DNA of 64,000 nt from Ceratobasidium sp. AG-K. Taxonomy: Eukaryota > Basidiomycota > Agaricomycetes > Cantharellales > Ceratobasidiaceae. The notes under the pieces were generated by a model. It saw only the letters and a list, made by a program, of their open reading frames with translations, was not told the origin of the DNA and did no database searches. Shown piece by piece: positions 37,742 to 48,083 of this stretch. Within the stretch, counting starts at the first letter, position 1, and every line of letters starts with the position of its first letter. Where the stretch lies: assembly GCA_037039685.1 (NCBI GenBank), contig JAWNGF010000007.1, positions 682,001-746,000 of the forward strand, read 5' to 3'. Both the position numbers and the translations under genes were made by a program.

Positions 37742-40059
37742 CTAGCTATCATGAGTTAACCAAACCATACGAAGTTCCACCAGCTCAGCAGGTGCACAAC
37801 AAAAAGATAGTGTTGCGCGTGATGATCCTGCGCTTACAAACTCAGACATGAGAGCGGCCGGTTCCGCATGACCCCTGTATTCCAGCGAGCAATCGAAGGT
37901 ACTCTCCGAGAGCCGCGACGAAGTGGGAAATGTAGGGGCTTTGGTCCGGAAAGGTATCACAGTCTTTATAACAGAGCACCGGTGCACACGGTGATTCCAC
38001 TGATCCAGAGACGAGCATACAACCAGGAATGTGTGGGGAATTACGACGAGCCGGTTCAACCCGGAGGTATTTAGCGCCAACGCGCACCACGGCCAGACGC
38101 GCGTAAGTTCACTAGCATTCTCTTCAAATGGACCCGCCAACCCATCAAGATTCATCGGTTCTTGCATGTATGAAGTTGTACCTGAAATATATTGTTAGCC
38201 TGATCTGGGTAAATTGCCAGTGTTTTTTTCTCTTTCGAAACACCAATGGGAAGATGCACACGTACAGTCTTTCGATCTCCTTGTCCTTACCATCCAGGGG
38301 CTCCGAGGACAACCCGAGAATGGCATTTAGCCGTTCTCGTGCTCCATGTATCGCAATCCCTCCCTGATGTATCTAGCGGCCGTCGAAGCGAAAATAAAAA
38401 GAATGCCAGATAGCTCGACCAAAGCCGAGACTTGGGAAGAGGTGAGATCGACGGCTGTAAGCTCGGCTCGAAGGTAAACCTCAATGTCATGCTTGATCAT
38501 CTGCGCATCGAGGTCGTGTAGGACGAGCCGAGCGTCGAGGTTGTCACTACCCCGGGCCATCATCCGGCGGTGGATCTCGGGCTCGGGCCGGCTGGATATC
38601 AGTAACCGAACGGAAGTTGAGAGTCGTTGGTGTATGAGGATAACACGTCCAGCATCTGTCCGACACTGTCTTCGTCATCGCATTCGTCCAGGCCATCAAT
38701 CACAACAACCAGGTTGTTAGGAAGCGCGTGCTTAACTCGAGCCAGAGGCTTGATGAGCAATGTCTCAAACTGAACCTGCAGTGTACGTTTAGGCACGTCG
38801 GGTTCTGCCTCAAGGATGGTCGAAAGGGCATGGCGAAAAGGGCGCGAAAACCGGGCGAGTTGATAAGCAATGGACGGGAATATGAGCCCGACGTTACGAC
38901 ACTCGGGGATTAGCCTAGCGCAGAAGAAGCTTGCTCCCAGCTCCGCAGACTTTTCGAGTTCGGCGCAGAGAGTGGCGGCGATTGTGGTCTTACCAGTTCC
39001 GGCCATTCCACTCATCCAGTAGATGTCTTCCGCATTGGGTGATTTGTCACGAGACCACTCCAGTAGCTTGGCAAGCTCGTTTTCACGGGTTCCAGGTGTA
39101 CAGACCCTGCGCTGGAGGTCTTCTGACTCGGCCGAGTTGTATACTGCGGCCATGGTTGGCATCAGCGCCTTCAGGCGGGTTTCCTATAATTTCTGATAAA
39201 CAGCGCGCTTTTATGCCGCCAACGGACGTACTATTTCCAAGTTCCCGACCGTTTCCCACATGTTTGTATTCGCGTTCGCCTGCCTTTCAATTAGCCATTG
39301 ACTCGACTCGGATCAAGGTCCTTACCGTGAGACGTTCCAGATAACCTTGTATGCGCAGATACGACTCCATTAGATCATCAGCATCGTCCAGGATCTCTAA
39401 ATGCCTCTTGATGGCACCCTTGGCATTTTTCTCTTGAACCATCTTTAGCTCGTGGTCCAGGCCACTATCCTCAAACCTATCAGTCTCGTCCACCAATCCA
39501 ACCAAACGACTTACATGCATAGATTCATCATGCTCGACGTCAACTTTGATCCAGCCGCATTCTGAATATACCCACTCAAGTCCCCAAGCAATGCATCCAA
39601 TTTGGCAAGTAGTTCCATGTAATCCTTGCGCCCCTTTGAGGCATTCTACTCGGAGTGTCAGCAACAACATGCAAATATAACCCTGATACGCACCTCGAAT
39701 ATCTCTATACACGAACTCAACCCATCAATTGCCGACTTGAGCGGCGGAAACAAACCCGCGCTCGAATCGACGACCTTGAGCAATGTCTTGAGGCCGGAAC
39801 GTCCGACCGACTTGACAGTCGATGAATCAACCAGACTCGAGAGGGTGTTGAGTGATCCGATCTTGGAGGACTTGGAGGAGCCTGTCGTGATGGAAAGTAT
39901 GTCGGTCGTTGAGAGAGGAGGAGAGGGTGTTGGAACACGAGGTAGAGGGCTTAACGTCCGACTGGACGGAATAGCAGTCAAGGTAGGAGTGGGCGGCCCC
40001 ATACCCCAGCGCCGCTTCAACCCGTCTTTGACGTGCAAGTAACGATCCCGAAGAGGCAT
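37742..40059 (-). pseudogene. NACHT STAND protein, copy E, truncated relic without WD40
   Basis: Leader MPLRDRYLHVKDGLKRRWGM, linker, RSGLKTLLKVVDSSAGLFPP and helices are good, and the NACHT begins well (SGMAGTGKTTIAATL, LVVVIDGLDECDDED). A one-base loss near 38,611 breaks the sensor region, where LPVRLLISSRPE is expected. A second loss near 38,337 breaks MEHEERLNAIL: this copy has GCCGTTCTCGTG where copy F has GCCGTTCTTCGTG. After EIERLY the next family exon is missing. Instead, beyond an intron-like gap, a diverged fragment reads QEPMNLDGLAG...ENASELTR...LNTSGLNRLVVIPHTFL, matching QEPMTVDGLAG...LNISEPNGLVTTLHASF of copy D. It then fades out. No WD40 or cap follows. A dead copy, or at best a source of a short N-terminal/NACHT product. 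Confidence 0.8.
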
Positions 40060-41767
40060 GGAGGATACGCCGTCTCAGGGTGGTCAACTCACGCCTTTTA
40101 TTCCAAGCGAGGGGCAGGCGCTAAAAGATCAGCATCCTGATCTGCAGGGTCGTCAAGTGATCGGGTCGAAACAGGAACTGCCCTGGTGTTCCCGGAGAGC
40201 CTCCGAACACCGATCACCACGTGATCCTTCAGCTAAATTCCCTATTGGTGGAATCTAGTAGATTTGCAGTGCATATGAGGCAATTGAACTATTTTTGTGC
40301 GCTTCGTGCCTGGAGCGAGTGTTGGGGGCGAGGTAACTGAATACACTGCAACACGTCAGCACTGGCTATACCACTGCCATGATCCGCGAGCCTAACCGAG
40401 TCATGGCCAGGCTATCATCTACCTGATAGGCACGACTGCGCAGCCCAGACTCCATCGTGCGGCTAGGGTGGCGTAGGATACGATCGCACCGTCGCATCAT
40501 GACTCCATGAAGACACTTACTATGAATGCCTTGCTGTCACCATGATCAATATACCTGCTGCAAAACATATTATTATGAGAACCCCTGATGTAGGACGACC
40601 CTCACCAATCATAAGCTCAGACAATATGTGATATTCGAATTTACACCAACCAAGTAAATACTAGCGCAAGGATCCGGGATGCAGCCGAGTAGCGGAAAGC
40701 CATTATAGGAGGGCCGTGTCTGCCTAATTCCGGGGCTGGTTTAGTTCAACGCTTTCTATTAAGTCTGGGAGGACGAGGTCGGATAATGAACATGGGGATG
40801 CGCGCAAGCAGGCACGATCTTAAGTAATATGCAATTGCTTAGTCATGACCAGAGTCAACCCATAAACAAACAACAGCCGCCCCGTCGTGAGTGACTAGAG
40901 AGTACGACTTGTTTGTACGTGGTGCGACACCGGGCTCATAAAGCCCCCGGGGGGCTTAATCAACACAGGTGGGTAGGAACTATGAATGTCGTGGGCTCCC
41001 CAGACATGGAGCCAAACCATCGCGATTATACGCTGCGCTGTTTTATTGTAATGGATTCTGAATATAGTCGTCTAGTTTGCCCGTAGGGAATGTTGCAGGA
41101 AGCTAAGGGAAAACTAGGGCGGGATAATCATTAATACGTACATGAACTCAGACCAACGCTCTCCAAGGTCACCATATCCAAAAGTATAACGCCCGGTCCA
41201 AAATATATGGCCATGTCTGTAAATTCGGACAGCCAAAACAAACCTGTGGGAGATACTGGATATTCGAAGATACCATCGCCATATAGGACTAGTACCTTTG
41301 GCGCTTGAACCCCTTGACTGCAACGATATTGCTCGATCTGGTGGACTACATGGCTTGAGGCTACAAAATACCAAGAGCGGCTTGTCTTGAAGACTGGGAG
41401 CCAGTCCGATTATTCGATATGGAAGCGATTGATTTATGCGCATATATGCGTGGTATCTCCCGCCATTGTAGTTATGCAAGCACGGAGTGGAATCGTCCAC
41501 AGTTTCAGGTATGGCCTATGAACTCGTCTACTGAACCGTTAACCTTGATGCCAGGCAAGTATCCTGCGGCCGAGGAGTGGGCTCGAGCCACAATTTCGTT
41601 CTAGAAATACCATGGAAAGCCTATATAAGATACCAATGACACTATCCCTTGAATTATCCTAGATCGGAATATCCCCTACAAAAACAACGAAGTACACAAG
41701 GTGCAGAAATTTATAATACACGAAGGGCGAAGCGATACGAAGGGCTAGAGAATTGACACAATGGATC
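40060..41767. other. Gene-poor stretch left of the pheromone gene
   Basis: No long exon-like frames. A minus-strand ORF at 41,114-41,500 has faint protein-like text (YTFGYGDLGERWSEFMYV) that I cannot assign. Includes the 5' flank of copy E. Confidence 0.35.
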
Positions 41768-41820
41768 CTGCAAGTGGGAAAGTCAGTAATCAGGTTTACT
41801 CATGAATATATACAACTTAC
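41768..41820 (-). other. Probable 53-nt intron in the 3' UTR of the pheromone gene
   Basis: On the minus strand, 31 nt after the TAA stop, there is a consensus donor GTAAGT, a branch-like CTGAC and the acceptor TTTCCCACTTGCAG. Size and signals match the coding introns of the neighbouring genes. Confidence 0.5.
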
Positions 41821-41851
41821 GAAGGGAAGGTTTGTTCGATGACACTTGCAA

Positions 41852-41974
41852 TTATGCAATCACGCAGCTCTGGCCGCTGCCGCCGGAGTCTCCGCCGCGC
41901 GCAACTGGGTCTTCAAGGTCGCCAGTTGCGGGTGAGGTGGGATAGAAGGAAATGATGTTGAACAAGGAGTCCAT
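41852..41974 (-). CDS. Lipopeptide mating pheromone precursor (CaaX, a-factor type)
   Basis: A 40-codon ORF, MDSLFNIISFYPTSPATG... ending GGSGQSCVIA and TAA. Basidiomycete pheromone precursors are usually 35-80 residues, often start MDS/MDT followed by hydrophobic residues, carry a charged cleavage site in the middle and end in CaaX. All of these are here: MDS start, aromatic/hydrophobic residues 4-11, an acidic/Arg stretch at residues 20-26 (LEDPVAR), a Gly/Ser-rich mature part and CVIA, the same box as yeast a-factor. In the known pathway Cys37 is farnesylated, VIA is removed and the Cys carboxyl-methylated. The lipopeptide is exported and read by a STE3-type receptor of a compatible mate. 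A TATA-like box lies about 140 nt upstream. Chance occurrence of all traits is possible but unlikely. No receptor gene is seen in the window. Confidence 0.8.
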   Translation of the reverse strand: MDSLFNIISFYPTSPATGDLEDPVARGGDSGGSGQSCVIA

Positions 41975-42110
41975 TTTAATATCACGTGTGGCGATGGATA
42001 AGAGGGGATATGGTTTTAGTGGAGGAGCAGGCCTGTAACGTAGTGGATGAGAGGCTGAAGTGCGGGAGAGTGGGCTACTATCTTGCCGACCAAGGACGCC
42101 CTCAGTGTAA

Positions 42111-42120
42111 CTTTATACCT
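42111..42120 (-). promoter_or_regulatory. TATA-like box of the pheromone gene
   Basis: The minus strand reads AGGTATAAAG about 140 nt before the ATG, followed by pyrimidine-rich sequence typical of fungal 5' leaders. Assigned by motif and position only. Confidence 0.45.
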
Positions 42121-42158
42121 CCTACCATTTCGGACGGTAAGGATGGACCGCCGAGATC

Positions 42159-42293
42159 ATGAGTGACGCGTTGTTGGTTTCCCCCGAAACTCCCATTCGT
42201 CCGGACATCCATATTGATTTTGTTGTATCAAAAAGTTATAGCAATGATGAAGGGCCTCTACAGTCCCAAAGTGACCCAAACACCATATCTTAA
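42159..42293 (+). CDS. Small divergent ORF (44 residues), uncertain
   Basis: Begins MSDALLVSPETPIRPDIHID and ends with TAA; soluble and acidic, with no CaaX box. It starts 185 bp from the pheromone ATG on the opposite strand, so the two would share one intergenic promoter. Length alone does not distinguish it from a chance ORF, and no family is recognised. It could also be a first exon. Confidence 0.2.
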   Translation: MSDALLVSPETPIRPDIHIDFVVSKSYSNDEGPLQSQSDPNTIS

Positions 42294-44389
42294 GCGCCAG
42301 TGCTTAGGGCCGATCTCGGCCGCTCTTCCCTTGTTCACAACTTGCTGACGCACTCGGTGGCCGGGCTTGGCACACGTTCAAATAACGTCTCATGGAGAAG
42401 CTCAAGTGATTGATTAGTCTCCCCTCGATGTTGTCCACCAGTGGTGATAAGTGTCAGTTTCTTTTGCTCGATGGCCACTCTTTCTAGACTCAAGTGTTCA
42501 ATAGAAGCGTACGGTCCATCACTTGGCGTGTTTCCCTTTAACCATTAATTATTGATATATACAGGGCTTGAGGTCCACACCCCCTCGCTAAGATGACGCC
42601 GGAGTGAAGATCTTATCGGCTGAGGTAGTCTGGGCGAAACTGGCTCTTGGCTGAGGGGCGTAGAGGTCGACCCCAAACCCAGTGGTCAGCTAAGCCAGAA
42701 CGGGTTGATCCCGAACACGCCGGTGATGAGGTAAGACAAAGGGGTGTACATGACATGAACCACTAAATTGGCCTTTCTTGGGGAAATGCGGAATTTTCCG
42801 ATGGACCGTGAGCAATATCGTGAATTGGTTCCACGTACTTCGACTACTATTCTGCGCCCGAGGGTCGAGTGCTGTACAAATGAAGGAATTGTCCAAAAAA
42901 GTCTTGTTTTACAGAAACGGTGAATGACGTAGTTGAAAATGTGGCTGTTTCGGCGTTTAGAACAGCCCATGGGACGGTGCAACCCTAGGCAAGGTAACAA
43001 GATCGAGGCATGCAGATGGGATGAGACTGACGCTCAAGTGGTTCAAATGATCGACAGTCTCTTGAACCACCTATTAGGGCAGCGAATGGGGTTTTGACCG
43101 ATTGCAAACACACGCTCGTTTATGCTCTGTTCAGGATGGATATGTTACGTAGGGCCTAGGCAATCGTGGTCGAATAAAGACTTCGGGGCAAGGGGTGCCC
43201 AGCTGCGACATCTTCCGACATCGCAACTTCGCTCCCAAGGTACCACTTTGACCGGTTCAGGGCTAGGTCCAGGTCCATCAGCCAATGTGACATGACACTT
43301 CGTTGAACCTGGCAGAACGAGAGCTAGTCCAGGTACTGTAACATTTCTGAAGGCATCTTCCATGTCTGACCCTTGCTCAGGCGAGCGGAATCAGGGGATC
43401 ACCCTCGTTGATAGTAACTTCCACGAGCAGAATAATGGCCGACAAGCAGCCGGCAGAAGTGATGGTCGGTGGGCGACTTCCTGCTCCAAGATTTAGGGTA
43501 TAGCGGAGGCATTCGAGTTCGACCCCGTATAGATTGTGATTACTTTGTTTAGACCGGCTTCCATCGAGATCAAGTCGCAGTTCCTGTTGGAAGTGCATAC
43601 TCGACATGTTCTCAGGAAGAGGAGGGGTGGACTGGTTCCTGATTTGGCGTACAAGGTGTGCCGGTACGAACAACCAATTAATAGTCTCGCTTCGGGGAGA
43701 GTTGGTGAAAACCCGTGTAATGACGTGAGAGACCAAGTAGCACGTCACGTCCTCACGCACTGCCACAATCCGCGGGACTCGCCAAGCCCTTTCTGGTCCG
43801 CAGCAATCGACCGATATAATTGGCTAAAGGACCTACCTTACCGTGACTGTGCTACGAGATTAGCTACAGCCCAAGTAGCAGGCTATTTGAGTGCCAAGTG
43901 GGTTTCATCAAAATCGGGCGAGAAATTCGTGCTATTAGCCCCTGATATCGGGTTCATGAATTTCCAGTCCCCGCCATTCTCTACGCAGGTGATACAAAAA
44001 GTATTAGGAATATTGTATGTAGCGGTAAACAGCTTAATATCCTAGAAGCCATTATGCTATGATCAATGTTGGGGAACGGTATGCACGTCACTCAGAGTCG
44101 GCCTTTGGACAACGCCGAGCCCGTTATTGGTGTCCATTAGAGCTCTGTCATATCCACGCGCATACACTGTACTGAACCCGGTGCCCGGTTCTCAAAGCTG
44201 AATAAATTTCTTGTGTGTGCTCCCGCTGCTTCCGACAAGGGCGAGGGGGAGGGACTTTAGATCTGATGAGTATGGCGGCACGGTGATCGTGGATTCTGAC
44301 ATTAACTTTACTCATGATGTTCTGGCAACTATACACTGCGCGTCCCGGCCTTTGATTACTCCAAAGCGCGATCGCTGGGCATGCGTCAA
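42294..44389. other. Gene-poor stretch between the pheromone gene and NACHT copy F
   Basis: Several overlapping ORFs on both strands. The longest is plus 43,536-44,045 (169 codons), overlapped by a 129-codon minus frame. None shows family likeness, codon-like exon borders or zinc/cysteine patterns. I scanned by eye for further CaaX-ending short ORFs and found none I would support. Confidence 0.35.
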
Positions 44390-46374
44390 AGTTGGGTCGC
44401 AGTGAAAGGAAGCCGAGCGCTTGTGGTCAAGCATATAGTCAGAAAAGGAAGGATGAAGAATCGTGACCAGTCCATTAGACTCGGAAATGTTCACAACAGA
44501 TGATAGTGACCGTAGCAAGGTGTCGACATGATGCCCATTCTTCAGCCCCAAGAGACCGGCCAGCGCGCCCACGGTCACTGACTCTTGTAAGCATATAATC
44601 GTATCTAGGATCATTTTGAGACGAGTGTGGGTGAATTTGCTCATGCTCTCGTTGTTGAAGACCGCCTGAAGGATGGATGTGTACAGTCTGTCCATTTCCT
44701 TGTCTTTGCCGTCTGTAGGTTCCGAGGACAGCCCGAGAATGGTATTCAGCCGTTCTTCGTGTTCCATGTAGCGTATTCCGTCCTTGATGTACCTAACAGC
44801 TGCGGAAGCAAAAATAAAGAGACCCCCAGACAGTTCGACTAGAGCGGAGATTTGCAAAGGGCTAGCGTCAATACTCGCGAGCTCGGCCCAAAGGTATGTC
44901 TCAATGTCGTGGTTGACCACTTGCGCATCCGAGTCATGTAGGACAAGTCGGGAGTCCAAGTTGCTGCCAACCCGGGCCATCATCCGGCGATATATCGTAG
45001 ACTCGGGTCGGCTGGATATCAAGAACCGCATTGGGAGTGTGGGATTGGCGGTATAAGAAAGCAATACGTCGAGGAGCTGTCCAACGTTGTCCTCCTTTTC
45101 GCATTCGTCCAGCGCGTCAATGACGATCACAAAGTCTTCAGGCAGCGTTTGCTTGACTTGGGTAAGAGGTCTGACGAGTAGCGTCTCAAACTGCGCGCGC
45201 ACTACACGGGAATGCGCGTCGGGTTCTTCCTGGAGAATAGCGGATAGAGCGTGACGAAAGGGGCGCGAAAACCGAGCAAGCTGGTATGCGATCGAAGGGA
45301 GGATCAGCTTGACGTTGCGACATGCGGGGATCAACCTGGAACAAAAGAAGCTGGCACCAAGCTGTGCGGATTCCTCGAGCTCAGCACAGAGGCTGTATGC
45401 GATTGCGGTTTTGCCAGTTCCGGCCATGCCATTCATCCAGTAGATATCTTGCACATTGGGCACCTTTTTGTGAGCCCAATCCAGTAGCCGGCCGAGCTCT
45501 CGTTCACGAGTACCAGGTGTACAGGCTCTTCGCCGGACGTCTTCGGACTCGGCCGAGTTGTACACCGCCGCCGGGGTCGGCATCAATCCTCTGAGGCGGG
45601 CTTCCTATTGACATACACTCAGTGACCCATCGCTCTCACACCAACATCATTTACCGTTTCCAAATTGCTAACCGCCTCCCATATACCTAGATTCGCATTC
45701 ATCTGCTCAACCTCAGCAGCTCGCTCGATTTGAAATATGAAAAACTCCTACCCTGAGACGCTCGAGATAACCTTGCACACGTCGACAAGACTTCATTATA
45801 TCAGCCGAATTGTCCAAGGTCTCCAAACCTCTTGCGCTTTCCTCTTGAACGGTCTTGAGTTCTTGATCCAGACCACTGCGTGGCCCATCAGCTATATACC
45901 GGCCTAGCCGGAGAGACGACTCACATGCATAGATTCATCATACTCGCCGTCATCTTCGATCCAGCTCCGCTTGCAATGTATCCACTCAAGTCGGCTAAAA
46001 TTATATCCAACTTGACGAGTAACTCCATATACTCCCTGCGTCCTTTGGAGGCATTCTAACTTGCGAGGTTAGCCAACGAATAAAAAATACAACAGCCCTC
46101 ACCTCGAATATCTCGATACTCGCGCTCAACCCACCCACCGCCCACTTGAGCGGCGGAAATACCCCAGCGCTCGCGTCGACGACCTTGAGCAAGGTCCTGA
46201 GTCCAGACCACCCGGCTGATCTGATAGTCGACTGATGGACAAGGCTCAAAGGGGCATCGAGCATGTCAATTCTGTGAGTGGGGTTGGGTTCGGCCGTAAA
46301 CGGCAGGGTATCTGTAGACATTTAAGTGAAGATGGACTTGGGAACGTCGAGAGCTTCAGAATTCTGTCGCGCAT
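44390..46374 (-). pseudogene. NACHT STAND protein, copy F, truncated after the NACHT bridge
   Basis: Helical domain SGLRTLLKVVDASAGVFPPL, helices (CRRVQGYLERLR), NANLGIWEAVSNLET, NACHT with NGMAGTGKTAIAYSL, DFVIVIDALDECEKED and MRFLISSRPE, bridge HPSFSDYMLDHKRSASFHCD. Homology stops abruptly at THAQRSRF near 44,395, in the middle of the bridge. A short unrelated tail and a stop follow, with no WD40 or cap. At the other end the usual leader is damaged: MRDRILKLSTFPSPSSLK starts at an ATG at 46,374 and then the frame changes into STDTLPFTAEPNP. The NACHT core itself is open. It may be a dead copy, or a short NACHT-only protein made from the ATG at 46,321. Confidence 0.8.
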
Positions 46375-47406
46375 AGGTCGACTTGCTTTATATTTCGCAG
46401 CAGAGGGGAGGCGCGCCCGAGATGCCGATAAACATAATGGCCAAGTGACCGAGAAATTCGCTTAAGAAGGTAATCATCCAGCTGTTTTTTCGGAACGCTC
46501 CAAGGACCGAGCAACACGTGACTCTCTCGTGGAGCTTTTAGGCTACAGGTGTCGTTATTCGCCAGGTTCCTGCGCAGCCTCTTTTCTTTCGTCCGTTCTG
46601 TAGTTTTATTATTTTGTTTCAGAAGGTTAATCGAGTGCAATTGGTAATCATTGCGTTTGCGCAGTGCTCGGTTTGTCGCAAGTACCGACCATGACTCGCT
46701 GTGCGGCGCAATGAAATTTACCTCGTCCCAGGTCTCGGATTCTCGCAATGCTCGGCGAGTGTGGTCAAACGCGTTCGCCGAGGCCGGGCCAATCAAGGGC
46801 GTGTATCGGGCGCTTTGTCATGCCTGAGCAGGGTCTTTGGGAGGACCGGAAGCTAGGCATCCGAGGTTTTGCAATAGCGGCGGTGCCAGCATCGCGCATA
46901 GCCAAGTCCGAGTCGAATCGGGTGAATCCCGGATACATTCCTATTTAGGAGACATGTTTATGCCTAGAATGGACGATATGAGAGCGCTCCATGATGCCGA
47001 ATCTGGAGTATGAACAAGGCGGGACTCGCAATGTCGATAGTCCGAGTTTCGCCCAGCAGTGCATCTTCAAACACAAGCGAACCAGCCACATGTGCAAAGA
47101 TTACGTTCAGATACCCGCCGCACCCGATTCAAAGCCCAGTTACACACCAACAGCGAACTTGGGCCAGAAGTCGATGGTAACCAACAGTACCGCGCCACCC
47201 ACATCACGCTTACATCATCCTCGACTCATCAACGAACATGACGATCCAAAGAACATAGTTTACAGCGTCCTTACTCTACATCGACAAGTAGTCTACATGC
47301 AAAAGAATTATGAACGAAGAATAAAGATTGGGTGATGCTCGAGTATACATGCAAGAAAGAAAGATGGCATGGCATGAACGGAAAAGTGCAGATGGATGGA
47401 TGCGGC
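46375..47406. other. Gap between NACHT copy F and the HAPSTR-like gene
   Basis: A minus-strand TATA-like AATATAAAG lies near 46,388, just upstream of copy F. The rest shows ORFs without family likeness. The part just before 47,400 is the 3' flank of the HAPSTR-like gene and resembles the flank of the relic at 26.3 kb. Confidence 0.35.
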
Positions 47407-48083
47407 TTAGGGAGTGGGCAGGTTGGACGATGTTCGAGAGCGCTTCCTGTCCCGCGGTCCGTCGTCTTCATAGTCCATCGATTCGGGTCTTTGTTCTTGG
47501 CCACCTGTTCGTTTGCCGCGGCGTGTGGGTCTGGGCTCAGTCGGTGCCGTGGGAGGAACAAGGACTCGTCTCCGGCGGGCGGGTGTATCGACCGTGATAG
47601 CAGCGTGGCGGCGCTTGGTGGTCGGGGTCGACTCGAGGACAGCAGCAGGAACAACTGGTTCGGTGGACGTAGACGCCCGACGAGTGGGTGGTGACGAGGG
47701 TCGTGGAGACGAGCGCTGGACAGTCGACGCTTCATCGGCCGACTCGACAAGACCCAGATCCTTGCCATCTGCGTATCGGCCCAGCTGTCCTTCGACCCAA
47801 TCCATCACCCGCGCCACACCCATCGTGTCGTCCGATAGTCCTGTCTGGATGAATTGAAGCATGTCTTGGAGGCACGCAGCATATCCCGCGTCGTGTGCGT
47901 GTTTGACCGTCTGTTTCGAGGAGCGGTAGAACGTTGCCAGCGACTGGGCGGCCGCTGTTCTTTGTCAGCCAGGTCAAACCAGACGAGATAGGGCTCACCT
48001 CGGAATTCCATCGACATTTCCTGTTCAGACGCTTGCAGGCGGCCGTTGGGCAGTGATTCGCGCAAGAGTGAGAGAGAGTCCAT
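47407..48083 (-). CDS. HAPSTR1/C16orf72-like (TAPR1/DUF4588 family) protein
   Basis: Starts MDSLSLLRESLPNGRLQASE, then a short intron (donor GTGAGC, acceptor GAACAG near 47,955) leads to AAAQSLATFYRSSKQTVKHA, HDAGYAACLQDMLQFIQTGL and GVARVMDWVEGQLGRYADGK. This is the pattern of the family: a helical block with A-A-A..L.. -YR/K-S, a G-Y motif, and a helix leading to a basic, disordered end. The tail is rich in Ser/Pro/Arg and ends ..RDRKRSRTSSN, likely nuclear. In animals HAPSTR1 helps cells adjust stress signalling with the HUWE1 ubiquitin ligase; the role in fungi is not known to me. About 210 residues. The family call comes from memory of motifs and is moderately sure. Confidence 0.6.

Noticed and set aside
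41048..41090. A second pheromone-like ORF starting MDSEYSRLVCP on the plus strand
   Set aside because: Only 11 codons and the cysteine is not in a CaaX position.
43377..44045. Overlapping 129- and 169-codon ORFs on opposite strands as possible genes
   Set aside because: No family likeness, no splice context, and each is explained equally well as chance; left as part of the gene-poor stretch.
14544..46374. CRISPR or tandem-repeat array explanation for the periodic sequence
   Set aside because: The period of about 126-129 bases is the coding period of WD40 repeats, with diverged protein-level repeats rather than identical DNA units.
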